This document shows, in pieces, positions 25,307-33,779 of a DNA stretch of 64,000 nt. The position numbers were made by a program, and so were the translations under genes. Source of the stretch: DASYML01 sp036009045 (lineage in GTDB: Bacteria > Acidobacteriota > Blastocatellia > Pyrinomonadales > Pyrinomonadaceae); the NCBI GenBank assembly GCA_036009045.1, contig DASYML010000175.1, forward strand, positions 1-64,000, in the 5' to 3' direction. Each line of letters starts with the position of its first letter. Within the stretch, counting starts at the first letter, position 1. A model generated the notes under the pieces. The model made no database searches and was not told the DNA's origin. It saw only the letters and a list, made by a program, of their open reading frames with translations.

Positions 25307-26533
25307 CTACGCTCCTACGGGTTGCGGGGTGGATGATTGTTGGACCAGATATTTTTGATAGAGCGGAGAGAGACGGCGCAGATTGAGGACGGCGCGGGGG
25401 AGGACTTCGAGCAGGTAGTCAACATCTTCTTCGTTGTTGTCCTTGCCGAAGCTGAAGCGCATGGAGCCGCGCGCGAGTTCGTCGTCGCGACCGATGGCGC
25501 GTATGACGGGCGAGGGTTCGAGCGAGCCTGAGGAGCAGGCCGAGCCGGTCGAGACGGCTATGCCCTGCATGTCCAGGTTAATGAGCAAGCCTTCGCCTTC
25601 GATGAAGCGGAAGGAGATGTTGGAGAGATGCGGCAGTCGCTGCTCCCTGTTGCCGTTGAAGACTATTTCCGGCACGCGTGCGGGGATGCCCGCCTCGAAT
25701 TTGTCGCGCAAGGCCCGGACATGCGTTGCGCGCTGGTCCAATTCCTGCGCGGCCAGTTTCGCAGCCTCGCCAAAGGCGACGATGCCCGCGACCGATTCCG
25801 TGCCCGCGCGTCTCTCTCGCTCCTGATGACCGCCTATGTTCTGCGTCATGAGCCGCACGCCGCGCCGCACGAACAACGCGCCCGTGCCCTTCGGCGCATA
25901 GAGCTTATGAGCCGAGAGCGAGAGCATATCGCAGCCGAGCGTTTCAACATCGAGATGCATTCTCCCTGCGGCCTGCACCGCGTCCGTGTGAAGCCAGAGA
26001 TGCCGACGGCCACTTGCGCGCATCGAGCGGATTAATTCTCCGATTTCCGCGATGGGTTGAATCGTGCCGATCTCGTTGTTGGCGAGCATGACTGTGATGA
26101 GGACCGTGTCTGGCCTGAGAGCATCGCGCACATCTTCGGCGCGCACGATGCCGTCTTCGTAAGCGGGCAGGCGCGTCACTTCCCAGCCGCGTTTTTCGAG
26201 CGCGTCGCAGATTCCCCTCACGGATGAATGCTCTATCTCGGAAGTGATGAGGTGACGGCCATGTGCTTCGCTCGCTTCGCAGAGACCGCGTATCGCCAGG
26301 TTGTTGGCCTCCGTGCCGCCGGAGAGAAAGACTATCTCGTTGGGCCTCGCGTTGATGAGCGCAGCCACTTCGCGCCGCGCGCGGTCAATCGCCGCCCGCG
26401 CCTCCTGCCCGTAAAAATGGACGCTCGAAGCGTTGCCGAATTTCTCCGTCAGAAAAGGCAACATCGCTTCCACCACGCGCGGGTCCGCCGGGGTCGTCGC
26501 ACTGTGGTCCAGATAAACTCTGCGTAGAATCAT
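25307..26533 (-). CDS. iscS: Cysteine desulfurase (IscS/NifS class I)
   Basis: PLP enzyme that takes sulfur from cysteine for Fe-S cluster and thio-cofactor synthesis. 408 residues. Motifs: VYLDHSATTPADPRVVEAM, SGGTEANNLAI, HTDAVQAAG, the PLP lysine in SLSAHKLYAPKGTGALFVR, and the persulfide Cys in STGSACSSGSLEPS followed by RFSFGKDNNEEDVDY. The start ATG is at 26533. The C-terminal tail (YQKYLVQQSSTPQPVGA) is a plausible partner-binding end. It precedes the IscU-like gene; IscR, HscAB or ferredoxin genes are not nearby. Confidence 0.93.
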   Translation of the reverse strand: MILRRVYLDHSATTPADPRVVEAMLPFLTEKFGNASSVHFYGQEARAAIDRARREVAALINARPNEIVFLSGGTEANNLAIRGLCEASEAHGRHLITSEIEHSSVRGICDALEKRGWEVTRLPAYEDGIVRAEDVRDALRPDTVLITVMLANNEIGTIQPIAEIGELIRSMRASGRRHLWLHTDAVQAAGRMHLDVETLGCDMLSLSAHKLYAPKGTGALFVRRGVRLMTQNIGGHQERERRAGTESVAGIVAFGEAAKLAAQELDQRATHVRALRDKFEAGIPARVPEIVFNGNREQRLPHLSNISFRFIEGEGLLINLDMQGIAVSTGSACSSGSLEPSPVIRAIGRDDELARGSMRFSFGKDNNEEDVDYLLEVLPRAVLNLRRLSPLYQKYLVQQSSTPQPVGA

Positions 26534-26540
26534 AACGATT

Positions 26541-26631
26541 TCGGATTGCGGATTGTGAATTGCGGATTTAAGAATTAAGACGCCAGTTTCACGCCTTCAG
26601 CTTCTTCAATCCGCAATCCGAATTCCGCAAT
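26541..26631. repeat. Inverted repeat, family D (GGATTGCGGATTG words)
   Basis: TTCGGATTGCGGATTGTGAA pairs with TTCAATCCGCAATCCGAATTCC. It lies just upstream of the iscS start, between divergent genes. The following 26632-26930 has no recognisable gene and must hold the promoters of the downstream gene. Confidence 0.85.
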
Positions 26632-26930
26632 CAGCATTGTGTTGTCCAACCCGGCGGGGCGCGGGGCGCATCAGATGGGGTTGAGAGCGTCTCTCCCTGT
26701 CCCGCCTCGCGTCGCTCCGCACAAGATATTCAACGCCTTGTTCGCAAAATGTTTGCCCGCGAAGAGTCTAGGGCGCAGGCGCGCGAGGCGTCAAGGGCGC
26801 AAAAAATTGTTGCGCCGGGCCGTCTTAGTGATAGCATCCCTGACGGCCTTGAAATTTCAGAGCAGGCGAGTCCCTTTTGTGGAACAACTTGTCCATCCTG
26901 CTTGAGCCTACTGTTATGGAAGGACGCATC

Positions 26931-28031
26931 ATGAATATTTCAAAAAGCTTTGCCCTGGCCTCTCTGGCTTTGACGCTCGGCCTGGCCTCCGCGTTGACCG
27001 TGGCGAGCGCGAGCGGTCTTGAAAACGCTCGCCCGATTCCCAACGCCGCCGCGCAGCAATCCACGTCATCAACGAGTGCGCTTGAACGCGGCTATCGCAC
27101 GGGCTACTCGGACGGCTTCCAGTCCGGCTATGCCGATTCGACGGACAACGCCGCGCGCGATTACCGCAATAAGGATGATTACCGCCGCGCCGACCGCGCC
27201 TATGCGGCAAGCTACGGCAGGGTGGAAGATTACCGCGACGGTTACAGGCAGGGATTTGAGGTCGGCTATAGCGCGGGTTACGAACATCGCGGTTTCGATT
27301 CGACAGTCCCCTCCGGTCTTTCAAGGTCGCAGAACTCGGCTGACAAACCGGATGCCGACACAGAGCCGGTCAACACCAACGACAACAATGGTTCCACCAA
27401 CACGACGGCGGACAACTCTTCTTCAAACTCTCAGAACAACCCTGACAATAACGCCAACGCCAACGCGGGAATCTCTACCAACTCAAGTGGACCAATTACT
27501 ATTCCGGCGGACACGGTCATGCGCGTCGAACTCCTGAACGGTCTTTCGACGGATGCCAGCCAGCGCGGCGACAAATTTCAGGCGCGCGTCATAGAGCCGC
27601 AGGAGTATCAGGGCGCGATCATTGATGGGCGCGTCACCAGTGTCAAACGCGCGGGAAAAATAAAGGGGAAATCCGAGCTACAGCTTTCGATTGAGCAGAT
27701 TCACCTGGCAGATAATCGTTGGGCCAACATGAGCGGGCAGGTCATAGAGGTTGTGTACCCGAACGGCACGGGCACTGCCGACGTTGACCCGGAAGGCGGC
27801 GTCAAGGGCAAAGATAAAACGAAAGACGATGTCTCGACCGTCGCCGCTTCGACGGGCGTCGGCGCGATCATAGGGGCCATCGTGGGCGGCGGCAAAGGCG
27901 CAGCCATCGGCGCGGCCATCGGCGGCGGTATCGGCACGGGCCGCGTCCTCACCTCAAGCGGCGGCGACATACACCTTGAACGCGGCCAGCAACTACGCAT
28001 CCGCACCTCCGGCGAAACGCGAATCCAGTAA
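26931..28031 (+). CDS. Secreted glycine-zipper protein with YxxGYxxGF repeats
   Basis: 366 residues from the ATG at 26931 (GGAAGGACGCATC upstream; earlier in-frame starts lack a signal peptide context). Signal peptide about residues 1-27 (LASLALTLGLASALTVASA). Next comes an aromatic/glycine repeat zone (GYRTGYSDGFQSGYAD, DYRDGYRQGFEVGYSAGYE), an Asn/Asp/Ser-rich low-complexity linker, a beta domain with ITIPADTVMRVELLNGLSTD, and a C-terminal glycine zipper (GVGAIIGAIVGGGKGAAIGA) followed by a short tail ending RTSGETRIQ. I do not know a function; an envelope-associated role is inferred. Confidence 0.8.
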   Translation: MNISKSFALASLALTLGLASALTVASASGLENARPIPNAAAQQSTSSTSALERGYRTGYSDGFQSGYADSTDNAARDYRNKDDYRRADRAYAASYGRVEDYRDGYRQGFEVGYSAGYEHRGFDSTVPSGLSRSQNSADKPDADTEPVNTNDNNGSTNTTADNSSSNSQNNPDNNANANAGISTNSSGPITIPADTVMRVELLNGLSTDASQRGDKFQARVIEPQEYQGAIIDGRVTSVKRAGKIKGKSELQLSIEQIHLADNRWANMSGQVIEVVYPNGTGTADVDPEGGVKGKDKTKDDVSTVAASTGVGAIIGAIVGGGKGAAIGAAIGGGIGTGRVLTSSGGDIHLERGQQLRIRTSGETRIQ

Positions 28032-28153
28032 AAGAGTCCAGAGTCAGGAGTCAGGAGTCAAGAACAGTTGCTTTTAGCTTGAGCAGTCGCTTTTAACTTT
28101 AAACTTGAGACTCTAAACTTCAAACCGTCTTTTGGCTCCGGACTCCTGACTTG
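28031..28153. repeat. Inverted repeat, family A, imperfect
   Basis: AGAGTCCAGAGTCAGGAGTC... and ...TTTTGGCTCCGGACTCCTGACT with extra internal TTTAAACTTGAGACTCTAAACTT words. It fills the gap before the SAM hydrolase gene. Confidence 0.8.
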
Positions 28154-28154
28154 A

Positions 28155-28952
28155 ATGCTTATCACCTTGCTAACCGATTTCGGGACGGCGGATTATTTCG
28201 TCGGCGCGATGAAGGGAGTCATTCTCTCCATCAACGCGGGGGCGCGCGTGTTGGACCTGACGCATGAAATTGCGGCGCATGATATTCAGGCCGGGGCGTT
28301 TAATCTGCTCGCCGTGTACAAGGAGTTTCCCGCCGCGACCATTCACGTCGCGGTGGTTGATCCGGGCGTCGGCTCTGCGCGTCGTCCGATTCTGGTGACG
28401 GGCGGGGGTCAATTCTTTGTTGGCCCGGACAACGGGCTGTTCAGTTACATCTACGAACGCGAGACGGATCGCCGCGTCTTTCATCTGACGCGCGCGAAAT
28501 ATTTCCGCCATCCCGTCAGCGAGACTTTTCACGGGCGAGATGTTTTCGCACCCGTCGCGGGCGCGCTCTCTCTTGGAACAAGGGCCGACGAACTCGGAGA
28601 TGAGATAACGGATTACCAGAAGCTCGCACCGCTCGCTCCGGCTATGACAGCGAGCGGAGAGATGCAAGCCTCCATCCTCCACATAGACCGCTTCGGCAAC
28701 TGCGTGACGAACCTGACGCGTGAAGATTTGACGGAGCAGATGATCGCGCAGGGCGCGCGGCTCCTGATTAACGGCGAGACCATCAGCACCTTCCGCCGCT
28801 TCTACGCGGACTCTGCGAGCGAGGAGCAAACTTTGTTCGCGGTCTGGGGCAGCGCAGGCTTTCTCGAAATCGTCGCCTTCCGCGCCAGCGCCGCTAAGAC
28901 CCTCAACGCCGAACGCGGACAATCAATCAGAGTCCAGAGTCATGAGTCGTGA
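28155..28952 (+). CDS. SAM hydroxide adenosyltransferase (DUF62 family)
   Basis: Members split S-adenosylmethionine with a hydroxide ion into adenosine and methionine. 265 residues. Hallmarks: LITLLTDFGTADYFVGAMKG, VHVAVVDPGVGSARRPI, FVGPDNGLFSYI, ETFHGRDVFAPVAGAL, and ILHIDRFGNCVTNL in the C-terminal barrel. The role may be SAM or adenosine homeostasis. The last residues (VQSHES) are encoded by the following family A repeat. Confidence 0.93.
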   Translation: MLITLLTDFGTADYFVGAMKGVILSINAGARVLDLTHEIAAHDIQAGAFNLLAVYKEFPAATIHVAVVDPGVGSARRPILVTGGGQFFVGPDNGLFSYIYERETDRRVFHLTRAKYFRHPVSETFHGRDVFAPVAGALSLGTRADELGDEITDYQKLAPLAPAMTASGEMQASILHIDRFGNCVTNLTREDLTEQMIAQGARLLINGETISTFRRFYADSASEEQTLFAVWGSAGFLEIVAFRASAAKTLNAERGQSIRVQSHES

Positions 28953-29006
28953 GTCAAGAAGAGAACTCTTCCGGCTCTTGACTCATGACTTCAGACTCTG
29001 GACTTG
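28929..29006. repeat. Inverted repeat, family A
   Basis: CAGAGTCCAGAGTCATGAGTC... and ...GACTCATGACTTCAGACTCTGG. It begins inside the end of the SAM hydrolase gene and lies about 70 nt before citrate synthase. Confidence 0.9.
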
Positions 29007-29075
29007 TATGTTCGCTTGTCTCTTATCACCGTCTTTGCTATCTTCGGGGTATCACAATTTAAAGGATGCTAAATC

Positions 29076-30224
29076 ATGGATAGTCCGAAAGACGCTGCCG
29101 CCGCACCGGCTCCTGCCGCCGGGTTGAGGGACGTGGTTGCTGCCAGTACCTCTATCGGCAATGTGTATGGAAAAGAAGGCAGGCTCATCTACCAGGGCAT
29201 AGACATCCATGACCTGGCGAACAATTCCACCTTTGAAGAGGTCGTCTTTCTGCTCTGGAACGGTCGCCTGCCAAAGCGCGACGAACTGGACCATTTAAAG
29301 CATTCTCTCTCAGAGCGGTACGAACTGCCGCCGGGTGTCATAGAACTTCTAAGGCTCGTTCCGCGCGATGCCGAGCCAATGGACTTGCTCAGGACAGCCG
29401 TCTCCGCGCTCGCGTTTTATGACGAGAACGCGCACCAGACTTCGCGCGAGGCGAGCGTCAAGACGGCGACGCGCCTGACGGCGCAGTTGTCCTCAATCGT
29501 CGCGGCGGGCGAGCGCCTGCGCAACGGTCAGGAACCCGTCAAGCCGAAACCTGAACTCAACATCGCCACCAACTTTCTCTACATGCTCAAAGGCGAGATG
29601 CCTTCCGAGCACGATGCGAAGGTCATGGATGTCGCGTTGATTCTGCAAGCAGATCATGAGTTGAATGCTTCGACGTTTACCTCTCGCGTCGTCGCGGGAA
29701 CGCTCGCGGACATGTACGCGTCCGTCACGGCGGCCATTGGCGCTCTCTCAGGCCCGCTCCACGGCGGCGCGAACACCGCCGTCATGCGGATGCTGCTGGA
29801 GATTGGCGAGATGGACAACATCGAGCCGTTCCTTAAACAAGCGTTCGCGGAGAAGCGCAAGATTATGGGCATCGGCCACGCCGTCTATAGAACGGAAGAC
29901 CCGCGCGCGACACATTTCCGCCAGTTCTCGAAAGAGATGGGCGAGCGCAGCGGCGAGACGAAGTGGTACGAGATGTCACGGCGGATAGAAGAAATCGTCG
30001 GGCGCGAGAAGAAACTCAACCCCAACGTAGATTTTTTCTCGGCCTCGACCTTCTACATGATGGGCATTCCGCTGGACCTTTATACGCCCATCTTCGCCGT
30101 CAGCCGCATCAGCGGTTGGACCGGACACATCCTTGAACAGTACGCCAACAATAAACTGATACGCCCGCGCGCCGAGTACATCGGCCCACAAAACGTCCCC
30201 TACGTGCCGATTGACGAAAGATAA
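29076..30224 (+). CDS. gltA: Citrate synthase
   Basis: Condenses acetyl-CoA and oxaloacetate, entry to the TCA cycle. 382 residues, the short Gram-positive/archaeal-like type without the N-terminal domain of E. coli GltA. Catalytic residues lie in SGPLHGGANTAVMRML (His), IGHAVYRTEDPRA (His) and NVDFFSAS (Asp). Start: IYQGIDIHDLANNSTFEEV of the family N-terminus follows a short leader. ATG 29076 has AAAGGATGCTAAATC upstream. The nested-hairpin element H2 lies downstream and may end transcription. Confidence 0.94.
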   Translation: MDSPKDAAAAPAPAAGLRDVVAASTSIGNVYGKEGRLIYQGIDIHDLANNSTFEEVVFLLWNGRLPKRDELDHLKHSLSERYELPPGVIELLRLVPRDAEPMDLLRTAVSALAFYDENAHQTSREASVKTATRLTAQLSSIVAAGERLRNGQEPVKPKPELNIATNFLYMLKGEMPSEHDAKVMDVALILQADHELNASTFTSRVVAGTLADMYASVTAAIGALSGPLHGGANTAVMRMLLEIGEMDNIEPFLKQAFAEKRKIMGIGHAVYRTEDPRATHFRQFSKEMGERSGETKWYEMSRRIEEIVGREKKLNPNVDFFSASTFYMMGIPLDLYTPIFAVSRISGWTGHILEQYANNKLIRPRAEYIGPQNVPYVPIDER

Positions 30225-30275
30225 AAAGTTCGGGGTTAAGAGTTAAAAGTTCGGAGTTTAAAGGTTCGACTGGAA

Positions 30276-30475
30276 ATTCCTCTGTGCCCTGTAAGGGCAA
30301 CCTATGATAGCCAGGGGCATCGCCCCCGGTGCTCTTATGCCAACACAATTCGACCCTGCAAGGGTCTCACACTCAAGGTTGAGGTGCGACCCCTTCAGGG
30401 TCGAATTGTGTTATGGCGAGAGTTCCGGGGGCGACGCTCCCGGCTATCATATTCATCCCCTCCGGGGATAAACTC
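30276..30475. repeat. Nested-hairpin element, family H, copy 2
   Basis: Same plan as 24236-24402: outer arms GATAGCCAGGGGCATCGCCC and GGGCGACGCTCCCGGCTATC; inner arms AATTCGACCCTGCAAGGGTC and GACCCCTTCAGGGTCGAATT; conserved loop CACTCAAGGTTGAGGTGCG. Flanked by CCTGTAAGGG and CCCCTCCGGGGAT mini-hairpins. It occupies the gap between convergent genes. Confidence 0.87.
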
Positions 30476-30495
30476 ATTGCTCCATCTCTCCGTCT

Positions 30496-31839
30496 CTATT
30501 TAGCAGCAGCAGTTTGTTTCTCATCCTTCTTGACCGCATAGTAGCCCTTGCGTGCGCTGACGATGAGCTTGCGGTCTTTGCCCTTCTCATCGCGCGCTTT
30601 GACGCGGACATCCAGTTGATGTAGGCGCCCGTCGGGCTGGTCCTGTTCCGCGAGCGTGAATCCGAGGCTGTAACGCGCCTTCAGGCTGCCGATAATCTTG
30701 TTCAGGCCCTTCGCGTAATCGTCCGGGCGATGGACGCGCACGACTTCGCCGCCCGTCTGTTTGGAGAAGCGTTGTGCGCTGCCTGAGATGCTCATGCCGA
30801 CCCAGTTGGTGATCGGTTTGGCGATGGGGAGCAGCAGTTTATAGGTCGTCTTCATTTCGACCGTCACCGCGTTGAAGGTCACGTTGGAGCGCATGAGCAT
30901 CTCTTCGAGGGCTTCGCGCTGCTCGAAAAAGATGGGCGTGAGGCCGTCCGAGACCCAGACCATCGAGACGCGCGAGTTGGGCTTCTCGTTCATCGCCAGG
31001 TCCGTCACTTCTGAGGTCGCGCTAAACAGGTCCAGGTCATTTTCTATCTCGACGATCTTCTCTTTGTTACCGTTTTCCCGCTTCGTGATGACCGTCCCAT
31101 CCTTCTTGACGATGCGCGTCACGACCGCCCCGTTCTTGCCCTCATAACGAGTGCTGCTCGCTATCTCTTCGGGTTTAATCTCAGGCTCTTTCGTCGTGGC
31201 GGAATCGCCCTTATCTTTATCCTTATCTTTGTCTTTATCGCCTTTGTTGATATTGATAGAGATTGAATTCTCTTTCCTGGCGGTGGCGATGGATGCTTCC
31301 GTCTCCTTCTCTCTCGCTTCCTTGAGCCTCTGTTCTTGCTCCATCATGGCGGGGATGCTGTTGAGGGCCGAAGAGACCTTCGCGCGGTCGTTGGTGAAGC
31401 GCGTGAGCCAGAGCGGATTATCGTTGCCGTCGTGTTCGCAGAGAGCTATCAAGGCGACTTCATCTTCGGGGGGCAGCTTCGCCAACTCCGCGCTGATGGC
31501 GTTGAGGATGTCTGCGCGACGCAGGAATCTTCCCGCGCCGTCGTCTCTCAGGTCCAGCACCAGGACCAGCGCGAGCGGCTTGCGCGCCTCGCCTTCGCGT
31601 GTGAAATAAGAGAGCTTGCGCGGCTGGCCCTCATCGTAGACCTCGAAATTATCTTGCTTGAGATCGCTGACGGGCATCCCCGTCTTCTTGTCTTTGACGA
31701 GCGCATCCATAAAGACGACACGCGTATTGACGCGCAGGGTGTCGGCTACGGATTCCTGCGCGTAGCTCTGGAACGCGCCGCACAAGAGCAGTGCCAGCGC
31801 ACATGTCAGGGTAGAAAGTTTGGCTTGCATCATCATCAT
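30496..31839 (-). CDS. Secreted VWA protein, VWFA-related acidobacterial type
   Basis: 447 residues from the last of four tandem ATGs (start at 31839, AGAGGTGTGCG upstream). Signal peptide LTCALALLLCGAFQSYA. N-terminal beta domain TRVVFMDALVKDKKTGMP...FEVYDEGQPRKLSYF, VWA strand PLALVLVLDLRDDGAG, and a long charged insertion (about residues 175-260) with a KDKDKDKDK run splitting the VWA domain, then VSMVWVSDGLTPIF and the end SLGFTLAEQDQ. The second Asp/Ser MIDAS pattern (DxSxS) is replaced by DLRDD, so metal binding is doubtful. Last gene of the sigma-factor operon; probably its envelope effector or a substrate-binding protein. Confidence 0.85.
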   Translation of the reverse strand: MMMMQAKLSTLTCALALLLCGAFQSYAQESVADTLRVNTRVVFMDALVKDKKTGMPVSDLKQDNFEVYDEGQPRKLSYFTREGEARKPLALVLVLDLRDDGAGRFLRRADILNAISAELAKLPPEDEVALIALCEHDGNDNPLWLTRFTNDRAKVSSALNSIPAMMEQEQRLKEAREKETEASIATARKENSISININKGDKDKDKDKDKGDSATTKEPEIKPEEIASSTRYEGKNGAVVTRIVKKDGTVITKRENGNKEKIVEIENDLDLFSATSEVTDLAMNEKPNSRVSMVWVSDGLTPIFFEQREALEEMLMRSNVTFNAVTVEMKTTYKLLLPIAKPITNWVGMSISGSAQRFSKQTGGEVVRVHRPDDYAKGLNKIIGSLKARYSLGFTLAEQDQPDGRLHQLDVRVKARDEKGKDRKLIVSARKGYYAVKKDEKQTAAAK

Positions 31840-31928
31840 CGCACACCTCTCGGAATGAATTGGTAGTCTGCTTCGATTAAAAAATAGTCGGATGGCCCAG
31901 GACATCATGCGGGCCGTCTATGAAATGC

Positions 31929-32453
31929 TTACTGAGGCTCGTTGCTCTCGGCCCCGTCTCTTAATTCCCGGCCCATTTTTTCCGGGTCTTTAATCCACTT
32001 GACGAGCGCCTGCGGCGAGACTTCCGCTTGCAACACGGTCGCGTCACGCCTTTCGATGGTCACGACCATGACTTTAAAATTATCGCCAGCCTCTCGCAGG
32101 TAAACGTAAGTCTGTTCGCCGTCACGCCGGTTGCGAGTCTGGACCAGCGGCTGCCACGTCGGAGTAAGCAGGCGACGCACCGCGAGGCCGAATTCCGTGT
32201 CCGCGCCCGGTGCGGAGAAATCCTGGTCCTCGAATGTCGCCAGCTTGAAATCCCTGACGCCGCGTGGGCGCACGACCTTGACGGCCAGATTGGCGATGAA
32301 GGGCGTGCCCTTGTGCTTGACGTGAAAGTGAGATTCGACGAGTTTGACGACGGAGCCGTATTCTGCCGTTTGCGCCTGCGCGACTTCGAGCGCTCCCGCG
32401 TATCCGAGCAGGGCCGCGAGAAGGACGGCTTGAGCTATCAATCTCTTTGTCAT
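31929..32453 (-). CDS. Secreted DUF4252-like protein (paralog of upstream gene)
   Basis: 174 residues from ATG 32453. Signal peptide LIAQAVLLAALLGYAGALEVAQA. I did not recognise it by name, but its C-terminal half aligns with the neighbouring DUF4252 product: WQPLVQTRNRRDGEQTYVYL versus WTKFIQVHSRRDGDNVEVYI, followed by similar beta strands and a helix (LVKWIKDPEKM). It is therefore probably a diverged copy. Gap to the DUF4252 gene is 14 nt. Function unknown; periplasmic sensing or effector role for the sigma-factor system is a guess. Confidence 0.75.
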   Translation of the reverse strand: MTKRLIAQAVLLAALLGYAGALEVAQAQTAEYGSVVKLVESHFHVKHKGTPFIANLAVKVVRPRGVRDFKLATFEDQDFSAPGADTEFGLAVRRLLTPTWQPLVQTRNRRDGEQTYVYLREAGDNFKVMVVTIERRDATVLQAEVSPQALVKWIKDPEKMGRELRDGAESNEPQ

Positions 32454-32467
32454 GTGTCCCTCCACGC

Positions 32468-33049
32468 TCACTGTTTTTTCGGCTGCGGTTTGTTGGAGCG
32501 TTCCACGTCCAGGTCCATGTCAGGGATACCGAACTGGCCTTCAAGCTGGCTCAGCTTGTCTATATCAACAGGCCCGACGATGTTGACGACCGTCAATTCC
32601 TTCGGCTCGAAATCAAGGATGGCGAGGCTCTGTATCTGATCGCCGAGGGTCAGGATGTAGACCTCCACGTTATCGCCGTCACGGCGGCTGTGGACCTGTA
32701 TAAACTTGGTCCAGCCGGGTCCTCTCAACTGCGAGCGAATCGCCTCTATGTCACCCGCCGTGTAATCGCCTTCGTTGTCGAAGGAAAAGTTTTTGACGTA
32801 GATGCCCTTGAGGCCCGCGATGATTTCCTTAATCTTGGCTTCGTCCGGGTCCTTGCCGAGAAACTTGGCCGTCATTTGCAGCAGGTGTTCGTCCATATTG
32901 ACATCAACCGTCTCGCTGGCCTTGGCGGCGAGATGGTCCAGGCCGCTGATTTCCAGCTTGCCGTTCTGCGCCCATGCGGGCAGCGCCGCGCAGGTCAGGA
33001 CGAGCGAAAGTGCGAATATTTTTAAAGATAAGAAAGCGATTTGTTTCAT
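32468..33049 (-). CDS. DUF4252 secreted protein
   Basis: 193 residues from ATG 33049. Signal peptide LSLKIFALSLVLTCAALPAWA. DUF4252 features: GLDHLAAKASETVDVNMDEHLL, LKGIYVKNFSFDNEGDY, WTKFIQVHSRRDGDNVEVYI and LTVVNIVGPVDIDKLSQL. In other bacteria DUF4252 genes also sit beside ECF sigma factors and anti-sigma factors; the molecular function is unknown. 13 nt after the membrane-partner gene and 14 nt before the paralog, so one transcript. Confidence 0.85.
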   Translation of the reverse strand: MKQIAFLSLKIFALSLVLTCAALPAWAQNGKLEISGLDHLAAKASETVDVNMDEHLLQMTAKFLGKDPDEAKIKEIIAGLKGIYVKNFSFDNEGDYTAGDIEAIRSQLRGPGWTKFIQVHSRRDGDNVEVYILTLGDQIQSLAILDFEPKELTVVNIVGPVDIDKLSQLEGQFGIPDMDLDVERSNKPQPKKQ

Positions 33050-33062
33050 ATGAGTGCTCCGT

Positions 33063-33779
33063 TCATCTGGATTTATTCCAGGGAATTCTAGCCGGGGCAG
33101 CCGGTTTGCTGTCTGGACCAGGAATAGACGTTCCCCCCCTGGCCTTTCTCTGCGCATGATTGAGCTTCGTGCTGGCGACCTGAAGAGCGAGCATCAATTC
33201 TTCCTTGGCGCGTAAGCCTTCCGCCTGCTGCTCCCGCTCCCGTTGCTGTTCAAGGCGTCGCTGTGGTCCAACATCCGCGACCTCCGGCCTGTCAGGTGAA
33301 GCCTCTTTCGTCTTCGGCTCAACCATCTGTGGCCCAACTAACTCCTGCCTTCTCCTGACAGCCATGTGCGGCAGAGCCTGACGACGCGGCAACTCAACCC
33401 TTGAGTCAGCCTGTCTCTGATCCACCTTCTGAGGTGCGTTCACTCTCACGCCGGAATCCTCTCCGGCGTTCGCCTCTCGCGTCGGCTGTGTCTCCTGAGT
33501 GGCTTGATTGGCCTGAGCCACGACGTTTGATTGCGCGACCTCTTCGCCGCGATGCTGGACCAGCCAGAAACCCGCGAGGCCCATCAGGATCAAAGCCGCC
33601 GCCGCGAGACCGGGCCAGTAATTGCGCCCTGGGGCGTGGGCCAACTGCGCGTTCAAAGGTAATTCCAGCAACGGTAGTTCCAGTTCGCGCGGCTGGTAGC
33701 GCAGGTCTTTGAATAATTCTTCGAGGCGTTCGACTTCCGCATCCGGCTCGCCGGATTTATCCCATAGGTAATCGCTCAT
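33063..33779 (-). CDS. Putative anti-sigma factor, membrane protein without zinc motif
   Basis: 238 residues. A short cytoplasmic N-terminus (YLWDKSGEPDAEVERLEELF) is followed by one TM (about residues 55-74, WPGLAAAALILMGLAGFWLV) and a long Gln/Arg/Glu-rich, probably coiled or disordered periplasmic part. There is no HxxxCxxC zinc anti-sigma motif. The start overlaps the sigma-factor stop (ATGA), the classic sigma/anti-sigma arrangement, so an anti-sigma role is inferred from context and topology only. Confidence 0.7.
   Translation of the reverse strand: MSDYLWDKSGEPDAEVERLEELFKDLRYQPRELELPLLELPLNAQLAHAPGRNYWPGLAAAALILMGLAGFWLVQHRGEEVAQSNVVAQANQATQETQPTREANAGEDSGVRVNAPQKVDQRQADSRVELPRRQALPHMAVRRRQELVGPQMVEPKTKEASPDRPEVADVGPQRRLEQQREREQQAEGLRAKEELMLALQVASTKLNHAQRKARGGTSIPGPDSKPAAPARIPWNKSR

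Noticed and set aside
28170..28922. 250-aa antisense frame
   Set aside because: Shadow of the SAM hydroxide adenosyltransferase gene with its intact DUF62 motifs.
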